From a virus: a stretch of DNA of 33,493 nucleotides. The stretch's first letter is position 1. Each line of letters starts with the position of its first letter. Below the pieces are notes generated by a model. It searched no databases and was not told where the DNA came from. It worked only from the letters and a program-made list of their open reading frames with translations. A program made the translations under genes and the position numbers. Below, piece by piece: positions 1-7,266 of the stretch. Where the stretch lies: positions 1 through 33,493 of the IMG/VR virus record IMGVR_UViG_3300042691_038864; one strand, written 5' to 3'.

Positions 1-2
1 AA

Positions 3-1862
3 GCCGCTGGTTGCTTGATTGTGGCTAAGAGTACTGGAAGATTTTGTGTAAATCATCGTAGTCAGGGTGTTAATGTTCCTAACACATGGGGCACTTGGGG
101 TGGCGAAATGGACCCAGGTGAAGACGCACGAACAGCAGCCAAGAGAGAAATGGCAGAAGAGACTGAGTATTCGGGTCCAGTGGAAATGATTCCTCTCTAT
201 GTATTCAAAGATCCTGCTAAAGGTTATACCTACTATAACTTTTTGGCAGTGGTTGATGAAGAATTTGAACCTGAACTAAACTGGGAATCACAGGGCTTCC
301 GCTGGGTTGAGTATGGCGATTGGCCTAATCCGCTACATCCAGGTTTGAAAGCCTTGCTGTCAAATCAAGCCAGTCAGGAGCAGATGCTGAAATTCACCAG
401 TAAAACCATTGATGAAGATCAAGTAAATGAAATTTACTATGTACCAAACCCACCCGAAGACTCCTCATCATTGAGCCCCGAAGAAGAGAAAGCAATTTTG
501 GCTCAAATAGATCAGGGAGGTGTTGCTGTTGATGAGTTTGATCTCCCAGGATTCCCTGATCTCACGTTGGCCTATATTATTGGCGATGGCATAAAACGCA
601 ACGTGGTGGCTGTAACCAAAACACGCGAAATTGTATGTATTATTACTCTGTACACGTTTTGGCTCAACAACAAAAGAGCTTTGATAATTTCCGCAATTTG
701 GACCAGTCCACACTACCGGGGAAAAAATCTAGGTGCCAATATCTATACAAAACTATCAACTAAATTCAATGCCATAATAGTCAGCGATGACATTCATTAT
801 CCCGGTGGACGTGCTATCTGGACTAAAAAACTTCCAGAAATGGGAATACACCCAGTACCTGTTTACATTGACATTAACAGTGGCTCTGCTTATGTGAGTA
901 ATGTTGATCCCTACAGTGACCTTAAAGTGAGATTGGCATTCAAGACCGGAACAAAAAATCTACGACGCTACCTGAGTGTGGACCAAGATGACGATGATGA
1001 CGATTTTTCTGAGTCAATGAATCATGGACCAGACTCTGAAGAACCAGTAAATGAAATTTTACAAATGGCTGATAGTGGTCATTCTGATGACTTCATGAGT
1101 CCCAGTGTGGAAAGAATGCTGCGATCAATGCTAAAATATGAACGATTTCAAAATTATGATCTTCCAGGATTCCCCGACATTACAGTAACTTATATCACAC
1201 TTTCTGGTTCTAAACAGCGTCGTGCTGTGGTTTTGGATGATGAAGACGAGTTCGTAGTGAGTATTAGCTTTTCAGAACAAATGCTGAATCATAAAAAAGC
1301 ACTGGTGGCGTCTACAATCTGGACCCATCCGTCTTACCGTGGTAAAAATTTAACTGCTAACATTTATCAAATGTTGTCCAAGGAGTTGGATGTGGTTATA
1401 GTCAGTGACGATACACACTGGCCCGGGGCGGTGGCTATTTGGACTAGAAAATTGCCAGAAATGGGTGAATATGTAGTTCCTTTGTTTATTGATCCCGACA
1501 CTGGCGCCGCTCACGTAAGCGGTGGTGATCCCTACGAGGATCACCGACTTAGATGGGCATTCAAAACTGGTGTTAAAAACCTACAACAGTACTTGAAATC
1601 AACTGATATTGAACACAAACAGGTAACGGAATTCACTATAGATGTGATCGAGGATTTCACTCAGCGTGCCAAACCCGGCAGCAGACCTGGCAGTTTGCGG
1701 CGCAAAGCTGGCAAAGGCAAAGATGAGAAAATCACTGCCAGTGACCTCAAACGTCTAAAGAGCCGTGCTAACCGGATGAAGCAGAGTGACAATGCTGAAA
1801 CTCGCAAGCGAGGCGTTCAACTGGCCAGACAGGTCAGCTGGTACAGAAATTTTCATAAATAG
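3..1862 (+). CDS. Nudix hydrolase fused to two GNAT-like repeats (5' partial)
   Basis: The reading frame is open to the left edge, so the true start lies upstream; the visible frame begins AAGCLIVAK, a typical Nudix strand. A Nudix box follows at about residues 33-56 (GGEMDPGE...REMAEET), with the usual Gly after EE replaced. Nudix enzymes hydrolyse nucleoside diphosphates linked to another group. After an acidic linker come two copies of a domain of about 145 residues (roughly 180-325 and 386-533). Both start DLPGFPD and contain an IWTxPxYRGKNL segment resembling GNAT acetyltransferase motif A, then SDDxHxPG and KLPEMG. An Asp run (DDDDDD) lies between them. The last ~60 residues are basic, with SRPGSLRRKAG. 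The Nudix call is firm; the acetyltransferase call is likely but unproven, and the substrate is unknown. The gene ends in TAG. Confidence 0.8.
   Translation, partial: AAGCLIVAKSTGRFCVNHRSQGVNVPNTWGTWGGEMDPGEDARTAAKREMAEETEYSGPVEMIPLYVFKDPAKGYTYYNFLAVVDEEFEPELNWESQGFRWVEYGDWPNPLHPGLKALLSNQASQEQMLKFTSKTIDEDQVNEIYYVPNPPEDSSSLSPEEEKAILAQIDQGGVAVDEFDLPGFPDLTLAYIIGDGIKRNVVAVTKTREIVCIITLYTFWLNNKRALIISAIWTSPHYRGKNLGANIYTKLSTKFNAIIVSDDIHYPGGRAIWTKKLPEMGIHPVPVYIDINSGSAYVSNVDPYSDLKVRLAFKTGTKNLRRYLSVDQDDDDDDFSESMNHGPDSEEPVNEILQMADSGHSDDFMSPSVERMLRSMLKYERFQNYDLPGFPDITVTYITLSGSKQRRAVVLDDEDEFVVSISFSEQMLNHKKALVASTIWTHPSYRGKNLTANIYQMLSKELDVVIVSDDTHWPGAVAIWTRKLPEMGEYVVPLFIDPDTGAAHVSGGDPYEDHRLRWAFKTGVKNLQQYLKSTDIEHKQVTEFTIDVIEDFTQRAKPGSRPGSLRRKAGKGKDEKITASDLKRLKSRANRMKQSDNAETRKRGVQLARQVSWYRNFHK
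1854..1861 (+). promoter_or_regulatory. Late-promoter-like box CATAAATA
   Basis: The box differs by one base from the T4 late consensus TATAAATA. It lies exactly five bases before the ATG at 1867, which would put a T4-type transcription start on the A of that ATG. No Shine-Dalgarno sequence is present. It overlaps the stop codon of the Nudix/GNAT gene. Confidence 0.5.
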
Positions 1863-1866
1863 TTGT

Positions 1867-3327
1867 ATGCTTATTGAAGAACTGTTAAGGGAAGCATCAC
1901 GCGGTATTTTGTTCAGGAAGCGTGATGATCTATGGCGCAATGAAGATGGTGTGGAAATCAGACTAGAAGAAATCATAAGATTTCCCAAATATGGCCAAGC
2001 TGAGACTGCTGAGCTACTGGACCAGTACAAAAAGACACTGGATAATCTGAAAGATCAAAATGTATCTGATATAACTCAAATCAACGAGTACAAGAACATG
2101 TACCGAGCGTTTGCTATTGCAGTCTTCAATGTCGTTGACAGTGATAAAAAAATTGCATTTGTTAAATGGATTACCAAAATTGATCCAGACTCTTTGGGGC
2201 AGTGGGACAATAACGAACTGGGTGGTTTTATTTTTCAGGGTGGAAGAACTCTCAAAAATCTCAGCGGATTCAAACCCACTAATCTGCTGCCCACGCAGAC
2301 AAAATTTGCCAATCCCAGGGCGATTTTGAATGCACTTAAAACCAATTTACAAAATGCTGATCAGGGCAAACAGATTTATCAGGACCTGGAAACGTTGGTA
2401 AACACAGGCAAATTTGAATTTTCTATACCTGCATCCAAAACAGCAGCAATTCGTGACGATCTGGGCGAGATCATCGGTCCCATTATGTTGTGGATGAACA
2501 AAATACCACAGACTGATGCTGCTAAACGAGCGTTGTTAAAGGGTAAATCCTGGAACAGTTGTAGTATAGAATTTCCCAACATTATGAATGCAGGCCTGGT
2601 TGACAGTTATTTGGTGACCCCAGACGGAGTTCGTATTGGAATCAGCAGCAAAGGCAACAAAGGTGCAACAGCCAGCGTATCCAACATCTATGATGGGATA
2701 GAAACTTTACGGGATCAGAACAGTGATTTACTAAAGAAAGCTCATGTGAAGAAACTGGAAAAATTGATTGATATATTGGTGAAAGAAAAAACACGTGAAT
2801 CCCCTCTGACGTTGGGCATAACCATGGGTTTGATTACCCAAGATCAGGCGCAAGCCATCAGGGATTCCTTTGAGAAAAACAGATTTGAGCGAGACCAACT
2901 GAAAAGAAAACTCAAAGCCAGTAGAAAATTTGATAGTTCTGTTGACCCGCTGAAAGCACAACTGGATTCGGGACCCATGAAATTGGCTTCCGATATACAG
3001 AACAGTGAGTTTTATCAGAATCAAACTGTGGGTTACACTATTGGGTTTCATGCACTGGCCATGGTCGCCAAAGCTGTGGTTGAAAAAATCAATCAGGATC
3101 CGGATTTCAGCAGAGCAGCATTGGACGTGCTCAACAGCTCTCCGCTGATTCAGCTGCACATGTATACGAAATTTCGACCAGACGCCAACAAAACAACAGG
3201 CAAGCTGACTCTGGACAAATGGGAAGTGATTTTCCCCATGGAGTTTACTGGTAAACTGGAAATCAGTTCTGAAAAATCCTACTGGTTCTCAGGACAAAAA
3301 GGCCGAATGACGTTCAAATACAGCTAA
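1867..3327 (+). CDS. Conserved-looking phage protein of unknown function, 486 aa
   Basis: I do not recognise the family. The frame is open further upstream, but the ATG at 1867 is preferred because it follows the previous stop by four bases and sits five bases after a late-promoter-like box. The protein is mixed alpha/beta and highly charged, with no signal peptide or membrane segment. Its most distinctive stretch is near residues 255-295, with DSYLVTPDGVRIGISSKGN followed by KGATASVSNIYDGI. The order of a D, a beta strand and S-S-K-G is reminiscent of restriction-endonuclease-like folds, but I cannot assign a catalytic site. A C-terminal region of about 100 residues looks globular. It probably belongs to the same late cluster as its neighbours. 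Confidence 0.7.
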   Translation: MLIEELLREASRGILFRKRDDLWRNEDGVEIRLEEIIRFPKYGQAETAELLDQYKKTLDNLKDQNVSDITQINEYKNMYRAFAIAVFNVVDSDKKIAFVKWITKIDPDSLGQWDNNELGGFIFQGGRTLKNLSGFKPTNLLPTQTKFANPRAILNALKTNLQNADQGKQIYQDLETLVNTGKFEFSIPASKTAAIRDDLGEIIGPIMLWMNKIPQTDAAKRALLKGKSWNSCSIEFPNIMNAGLVDSYLVTPDGVRIGISSKGNKGATASVSNIYDGIETLRDQNSDLLKKAHVKKLEKLIDILVKEKTRESPLTLGITMGLITQDQAQAIRDSFEKNRFERDQLKRKLKASRKFDSSVDPLKAQLDSGPMKLASDIQNSEFYQNQTVGYTIGFHALAMVAKAVVEKINQDPDFSRAALDVLNSSPLIQLHMYTKFRPDANKTTGKLTLDKWEVIFPMEFTGKLEISSEKSYWFSGQKGRMTFKYS

Positions 3328-3391
3328 ACCGTTGATTTCAAAACAGTTAAAAAATATCGACAACCAGCAAAATGATTGCTAAACTAGTGAT

Positions 3392-4555
3392 ATGAGTAAA
3401 GCACAGCCTGCAAAAAATCGCGGTCTTGTTTATCGTGGCGTTGACGCTAGCATAGTGGGTTCTACGGAGCCCACGTGGCCTACTGCTGAAGATCAATATA
3501 TTTGGACTCCCAATCAGCGCAATTGCGCTTTGGGTGCGGCATTTCGCTGGTACAACATCACTCAGGACGCCAAGCGTGCCAACGAATTTGTGGCTGAATG
3601 GTTGAGCCAAAGCCCTAAACGTGCTGATCTGGCACAGATTGTGCGCAAGCACGGAAATATGTCACCCACTATGGGTTGGTTGTGTCGTTCAGCTCAGATG
3701 GGGTATGTGTTGCGTATTCGGGATCTACGCAAGATTCAGGCAGCACTGACCGAAATGGTGATTGCAAAACGTGCTGAAATGGCTGAACAAGCCAAATCTG
3801 TCGCAGTCGCTCCAGTGAAGAAACGTACAATTCAGGATCATCTTCAGGAAAAGATATACGAATGTGGTGGTGAAATTCAGGGTCATTTTGATGATTTTGT
3901 TGTTGGCGGCTGTCAATCAGAACCCAATCTGCTTCCCATCCTGATTCGGTACAACATTCCACAAGCTCGAGTTCGAGATCTTACTGCGGATCTGGAAAAG
4001 CAGTTGCTTGAGTTTCGTGAAGTACAAAAAGGCGCCGACCCTCAACTAGTTGAAGGATACAGCCAATACGGAAAGCGCCAGATTACTCGCATGGTGGACT
4101 GGTTCTCCAAGGCACTGGAGCAGCTCTTCAGCTACGGGACTATGAAAGCTGCGGCTCGTAAGCCCAAAGCTAGTAAAGGGCAGACTCCGCAAAAGATGGT
4201 GAGCAAGCTCAAGTATTTGGACAAAGATGTGGAGCTCAAGATTCAGAGCATCGACCCCACGCAGATACTCAAAGCCACTGAACTTTGGGTTTACAACGTG
4301 AAGAAGCGCAAGCTGGGTATCTACTTGGCGGACGATTCTCAGGGATCCTTGTACATCAAGGGCAGCAAGATTTTAGGCTACAGCGAAACTCGCAGCATCT
4401 GCAAGACACTGCGCAAGCCCGATGCTCAACTTAAAGAGCTCATGGCAGCAGGTAAACCAGCCAGCAAGAAGTGGTTTGAAGACATCAAAGCAGTGGAAAG
4501 CAAACTCAACGGACGCATCACTGAAGAATTCCTGCTGCTCAAGGCCTACAAATAA
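3392..4555 (+). CDS. Unknown phage protein, 387 aa
   Basis: No family is recognised. The N-terminal third is rich in Trp and aromatic residues (TWPTAEDQYIWTPNQRN). The middle is helical and basic, with a Lys-rich linker near residues 250-270 (RKPKASKGQTPQKM). The C-terminal ~120 residues look like a compact alpha/beta domain (ELWVYNVKKRKLGIYL, then SLYIKGSKILGY). Lys-rich linkers of this kind are common in nucleic-acid-binding proteins, but that is inference. There is no signal peptide or transmembrane segment. The start is the ATG after CTAAACTAGTGAT; no Shine-Dalgarno sequence is visible. The stop lies within the box that precedes the next gene. Confidence 0.7.
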   Translation: MSKAQPAKNRGLVYRGVDASIVGSTEPTWPTAEDQYIWTPNQRNCALGAAFRWYNITQDAKRANEFVAEWLSQSPKRADLAQIVRKHGNMSPTMGWLCRSAQMGYVLRIRDLRKIQAALTEMVIAKRAEMAEQAKSVAVAPVKKRTIQDHLQEKIYECGGEIQGHFDDFVVGGCQSEPNLLPILIRYNIPQARVRDLTADLEKQLLEFREVQKGADPQLVEGYSQYGKRQITRMVDWFSKALEQLFSYGTMKAAARKPKASKGQTPQKMVSKLKYLDKDVELKIQSIDPTQILKATELWVYNVKKRKLGIYLADDSQGSLYIKGSKILGYSETRSICKTLRKPDAQLKELMAAGKPASKKWFEDIKAVESKLNGRITEEFLLLKAYK

Positions 4556-4558
4556 ATA
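4551..4558 (+). promoter_or_regulatory. Late-promoter-like box AATAAATA
   Basis: The box is one base off TATAAATA, with exactly five bases (GCAAC) between it and the ATG at 4564. It overlaps the stop codon of the preceding gene. The following gene has no Shine-Dalgarno sequence. Confidence 0.5.
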
Positions 4559-4563
4559 GCAAC

Positions 4564-4986
4564 ATGAGCACATATCTAATACCTAAATTAGAAGATTTTA
4601 TAACCGATACTAACGGCGGAGGCTGGGCTTACACGACCTCCCTCCCTACGGGAATACACGTTCCCACAACCACATCCACAACCACAACCACATCCACATG
4701 CGCAACCACTAGTTCTTGTAACCCGTATACCAACAATGTTTGGTTTAATGATCCTTGGGGCATGGGTGAACAAGGAGTTATCGAAGTAGCTGACATCAAA
4801 ATAAAGGGTTTAGGCAGCATCAAACAACTCCTGGAAAATCAAAAATTTCTGGCAGTTCCATCAGAACTGGACCTGGGGAATCCCACTATCAAAGATGGTG
4901 TGGTTGGTTGGTACAATGCAATTGAAAATCTCAAGAAATCTCATGAACAGTTAATAATGTTGGCAAAATTAATCCATGAAGAATAA
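4564..4986 (+). CDS. Small protein with Thr-rich repeat linker, 140 aa
   Basis: The family is not recognised. An N-terminal segment of about 33 residues is joined by a Thr/Ser run (roughly residues 34-51) to a C-terminal domain. The C-terminal part ends in a helical stretch (NLKKSHEQLIMLAKLIHEE). The linker is encoded by short tandem repeats of ACAACC/ACATCC type. Two Cys flank the end of the run (STCATTSSC). Linkers like this often separate domains in virion proteins, so a minor structural role is possible but unproven. The gene overlaps the next by 11 bases. The ATG follows a late-promoter-like box directly and lacks a Shine-Dalgarno sequence. Confidence 0.65.
   Translation: MSTYLIPKLEDFITDTNGGGWAYTTSLPTGIHVPTTTSTTTTTSTCATTSSCNPYTNNVWFNDPWGMGEQGVIEVADIKIKGLGSIKQLLENQKFLAVPSELDLGNPTIKDGVVGWYNAIENLKKSHEQLIMLAKLIHEE
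4664..4708 (+). repeat. In-frame hexanucleotide repeat tract (ACAACC/ACATCC)
   Basis: This is a run of imperfect hexamers, each encoding Thr-Thr or Thr-Ser, inside the 140-aa gene. Because the unit is six bases, slippage would change linker length without shifting the frame. Confidence 0.75.
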
Positions 4987-5437
4987 TCTCTATCGCAAAC
5001 TGGATGATGGTACCTTTGAACTGGTATCGATAAATGATGTGGAATTTTCTGGCAATTTATCGCATAATATCCCCGTGGGACACACTCTGATCTCTGTTAA
5101 TAAAAATGGACAGAGTAGAAAATATCATGTGGAACCAGACACTGTGGCGTTGCTGGCTGCTGCTGTGGATCTTAGTACACAGTTGGCTAAACTGTTAGCA
5201 GAAGCAGGGCAGCCCTTGACTCGTAATTATACCCCTGAACAACTGGAGCTTTTTAGTCAGCTCAAGGAAACTGGAGTCAATTCTTCACTGTGGTTTCCCA
5301 GTTATCATGATACTGCTGAACGTTTCATGGAAATACTAATCAAACATGTGGAATCCGTGTATGATTCTACTTGGATTAAAGATACTCGAGAAAAATACCT
5401 ATCAGCTATAACACTGTCATTAGAAAACAACGCATGA
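4976..5437 (+). CDS. Unknown phage protein, 153 aa
   Basis: The start ATG lies inside the end of the preceding gene (11-base overlap), and the stop overlaps the next start (ATGA), so the three genes are likely translationally coupled. The N-terminal ~55 residues look like a small beta domain (TFELVSINDVEFSGN, then HTLISVNKNGQSRKYHVEP). The remainder is helical. There are no membrane segments or recognised motifs, and no function is assigned. Confidence 0.65.
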   Translation: MKNNLYRKLDDGTFELVSINDVEFSGNLSHNIPVGHTLISVNKNGQSRKYHVEPDTVALLAAAVDLSTQLAKLLAEAGQPLTRNYTPEQLELFSQLKETGVNSSLWFPSYHDTAERFMEILIKHVESVYDSTWIKDTREKYLSAITLSLENNA

Positions 5438-5694
5438 TAGATTTCACAAAACAAGATCAAAAGAATCAGATTCGAGAGCGTTTGACAAAATCAGTTCTGG
5501 TTTTAAAGTTTCAACTCAGCAATAAACGCACAGTGAGTTTAACTGGCACTTGTTGCTCCGAGCTGATTCCTTCTCAGGACCCAACCAGTCATGCTGGACC
5601 ACCCAATAATGAATTGCAAGTGGTTTGGGATCTGGAACTTAATCAATGGCGATCATTTCGCTGGGAAAGACTTATTGAGGTAACGGATAAATAA
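5434..5694 (+). CDS. Small WD/WRSFRWER protein, 86 aa, paralogue of the 15721 gene
   Basis: This is a short beta-rich protein whose C-terminus reads VVWDLELNQWRSFRWERLIEV. The same pattern ends the protein encoded at 15721-15972 (VWDTQKSEWRSVRWERVLSW), and the first strands also match (VLVLKFQ against VVCLRYQ), so the two are paralogues. It resembles small SH3-like phage proteins of unknown function, possibly DUF2693-like, but that label is from memory. It is coupled to the upstream gene through ATGA. Confidence 0.65.
   Translation: MIDFTKQDQKNQIRERLTKSVLVLKFQLSNKRTVSLTGTCCSELIPSQDPTSHAGPPNNELQVVWDLELNQWRSFRWERLIEVTDK
5686..5693 (+). promoter_or_regulatory. Late-promoter-like box GATAAATA
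   Basis: The box is one base off TATAAATA and lies seven bases before the IF-1 start codon. It overlaps the stop of the preceding gene. A GAGG sequence is about 20 bases upstream of the ATG, too far to act as its ribosome binding site. Confidence 0.4.
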
Positions 5695-5700
5695 ATTCAG

Positions 5701-5919
5701 ATGTCAAAAGACGATTGTATTAGAATGACCGGCGTAGTGGTGGATGTTCTACCCTCTACAACCTTCCGGGTACAGATTACTGAAGAACACAGTGTATTGG
5801 CGTACATGAGCGGAAAAATGCGCAAAGCCAAAATCAGGATTATCCTGGGAGATACTGTGGATCTGGAAATCAGTCCTTATGATCTCACCAAAGCGAGAAT
5901 TGTTTATAGAGTCAAGTGA
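5701..5919 (+). CDS. infA: Translation initiation factor IF-1
   Basis: The product is 72 residues, the same length as E. coli IF-1, and matches the family along its whole length: MSKDDCIRMTGVV at the start, LPSTTFRVQI, then SGKMRKAKIRIILGD and SPYDLTKARIVYRVK at the end. IF-1 is a single S1/OB-fold protein that binds the 30S A site and works with IF-2 and IF-3 during initiation. The conserved SGKMRK-x-x-IRI and PYDL-x-x-xRI-V-R elements are intact and there is no frameshift, so it appears functional. It is rare for a phage to carry this gene. It lies directly before the SOD gene and has no Shine-Dalgarno sequence of its own. Divergence from bacterial IF-1 is concentrated in the central strand (ITEEHSVLAYM), which argues for long residence in phage rather than very recent capture. 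Confidence 0.93.
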   Translation: MSKDDCIRMTGVVVDVLPSTTFRVQITEEHSVLAYMSGKMRKAKIRIILGDTVDLEISPYDLTKARIVYRVK

Positions 5920-5920
5920 A

Positions 5921-5928
5921 CATAAATA
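5921..5928 (+). promoter_or_regulatory. Late-promoter-like box CATAAATA
   Basis: The box follows the IF-1 stop codon and is six bases before the SOD ATG at 5935. No Shine-Dalgarno sequence lies in between. Confidence 0.5.
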
Positions 5929-5934
5929 CTCTAT

Positions 5935-6483
5935 ATGAAAGAGTACATTAAACTATTCGAAGCAGAGAAGAGACCAGACAAACTCAGTCTGGTCTCTTTG
6001 CCTTATCGCACTGATGAGCTTGAGCCCGTGATGAGTCAGGCCACGGTGGAATATCATTATGGCAAGCTGAGTCGAGGATACGTGGACCGTTATAATGCGG
6101 GCGAGGGCGACCCTGATTTTAACTATGGTGGAGCCATGTTGCACAATCTTTTTTGGCCACAGCTTCGACCACCTGGTGGTGCCAACAAACCCACCGGATT
6201 GATCTTGGACAAAATTAATAAAGAGTTTGGTGACTACGAAAACTTTAAAGAAAAGTTCATTGAAGCAGCAATGGCACTGCAAGGATCTGGTTGGTGTTAT
6301 CTCAGCAGAGCTGGTGATATTCGCACGCTGGCCAATCAGAACTACAACAAATCTATTGTGTTGGCGGTGGATCTTTGGGAACACAGCTGGACCGTTGGAG
6401 AAAACAAGCCAGACAAAGCTCGCTATGTAAAGAACATTTGGCGTATTATTAATTGGGACGTTGTTAATCAAAGATTAAGTTAG
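5935..6483 (+). CDS. Fe/Mn superoxide dismutase
   Basis: This 182-residue protein has the Fe/Mn-SOD pattern: SLPYRTDELEPVMS, then the first metal His in EYHYGKL (H41), the second in MLHNLFW (H70), and Asp and His in the VDLWEHSW signature. All four metal ligands are therefore present, as is the active-site Tyr (GYV, Y49). The two residues after HYGK that are usually HH are LS here, so one second-shell His is lost. The enzyme converts superoxide to peroxide and oxygen. About 18 extra N-terminal residues (MKEYIKLFEAEKRPDK) precede the usual SOD start; this leader style is seen on other T4-like proteins. The N-terminal coding region also contains a strong stem-loop. The gene ends in TAG, which overlaps the ribosome binding site of the next gene. 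Confidence 0.9.
   Translation: MKEYIKLFEAEKRPDKLSLVSLPYRTDELEPVMSQATVEYHYGKLSRGYVDRYNAGEGDPDFNYGGAMLHNLFWPQLRPPGGANKPTGLILDKINKEFGDYENFKEKFIEAAMALQGSGWCYLSRAGDIRTLANQNYNKSIVLAVDLWEHSWTVGENKPDKARYVKNIWRIINWDVVNQRLS
5968..5998 (+). other. Strong stem-loop inside the 5' end of the SOD gene
   Basis: A perfect 12-bp inverted repeat (AAGAGACCAGAC / GTCTGGTCTCTT) encloses a 7-base loop and is followed by a short T run. It looks like an intrinsic terminator but lies inside coding sequence about 30 bases after the start codon. It could attenuate transcription, delay ribosomes, or be a relic of a terminator placed before an older SOD start. Confidence 0.7.
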
Positions 6484-6491
6484 GAGTACGT

Positions 6492-6932
6492 TTGTACGAA
6501 CCTTTTCCTGCACACCATCCATATGGCACTTATGCGTCACTGAAACTGACCACACAAACAGCACAGCAGCTAGCTGACTGGTGTGATCAACAAGGCATAC
6601 CACATGACCCGGCTGAAGAATTCCACTGCACACTTTGTTACAGCAGAACACCTCTGCCACAGGCAGTGGCTATTCAAAAATCTGTGAGTATTAAAGCAAA
6701 AATATCAGAATGGAAAAATCTTGGCGATCATGCCTGTACAGTTTTGATTAATTGTCCAGATGCACATAAAATTTTCAAACTGTTAGAAAAGCACGGTGCT
6801 AGCCATGATTGGCCTGAATATACTCCTCATGTCACTGTGAACAGTACCCAACATCTGAATCCACTACCAACGGTGACTCCAGATTTTGAGTTGGAATTTG
6901 ATCACATCGAGGTTAAACCATTGGAAGTTTAA
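6492..6932 (+). CDS. acb1: 2H phosphoesterase, probable anti-CBASS nuclease Acb1-like
   Basis: The start is TTG, chosen because an AGGAG lies five bases upstream. The 146-residue protein has two His-x-Thr motifs, FHCTLCYS (H45, T47) and YTPHVTV (H113, T115), defining the 2H phosphoesterase fold. From memory, the T4-type Acb1 enzymes have nearly the same length and motif positions, with a Tyr near residue 12, Trp74 and a Glu near residue 140. This protein has Tyr11, Trp74 and Glu140. Acb1 destroys cyclic di- and trinucleotide signals made by bacterial CBASS immunity. The alternative is another 2H enzyme such as an RNA cyclic phosphodiesterase. The fold is near certain; the Acb1 function is a good inference. 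Confidence 0.8.
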   Translation: MYEPFPAHHPYGTYASLKLTTQTAQQLADWCDQQGIPHDPAEEFHCTLCYSRTPLPQAVAIQKSVSIKAKISEWKNLGDHACTVLINCPDAHKIFKLLEKHGASHDWPEYTPHVTVNSTQHLNPLPTVTPDFELEFDHIEVKPLEV

Positions 6933-6941
6933 ACATTTGTT

Positions 6942-6949
6942 GCTAAATA
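6942..6949 (+). promoter_or_regulatory. Late-promoter-like box GCTAAATA
   Basis: The TAAATAC core lies about 20 bases before the ATG at 6969. Here a Shine-Dalgarno-like AAGGG lies between box and start, unlike the leaderless-type genes. Confidence 0.35.
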
Positions 6950-6968
6950 CCCAGTAAGGGTATAACAA

Positions 6969-7220
6969 ATGAGTCAGCAACTGATCAATATTGGTAACGT
7001 AGCAAATGATGGAACTGGTGTTCGCCTTCGCGACGCTTTCAGAATCATAAACGAAAACTTCACAGATTTATATACCACCAATGCTTTATTAATGCCCAGA
7101 ATGACTACCACAGAGCGGGACGCAATGTCACCAATCAATGGTATGATTATATATAATTCCACAGATGATAAATTTCAGGGATATGGTGCTGGTGCTTGGG
7201 GAAATATTGCGTTGACATAA
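6969..7220 (+). CDS. Small virion fibre/baseplate-type protein, 83 aa
   Basis: The N-terminus reads NIGNVANDGTGVRLRDAF followed by RIINENFTDLY, a motif repeated at the start of many T4-like phage fibre and baseplate-associated proteins. The C-terminal half (TTTERDAMSPINGMIIYNS...GAWGNI) is the short beta element typical of tail-fibre segments. The protein is far shorter than a complete fibre, so it may be a connector or an adaptor chain. It is followed by a tiny ORF resembling the end of a fibre chaperone domain, so the two may be parts of a former longer fibre. Confidence 0.7.
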   Translation: MSQQLINIGNVANDGTGVRLRDAFRIINENFTDLYTTNALLMPRMTTTERDAMSPINGMIIYNSTDDKFQGYGAGAWGNIALT

Positions 7221-7266
7221 CAAAAAACACTTTGTAATTGACAAATATCAGTTCAAAAGTTTAAAA

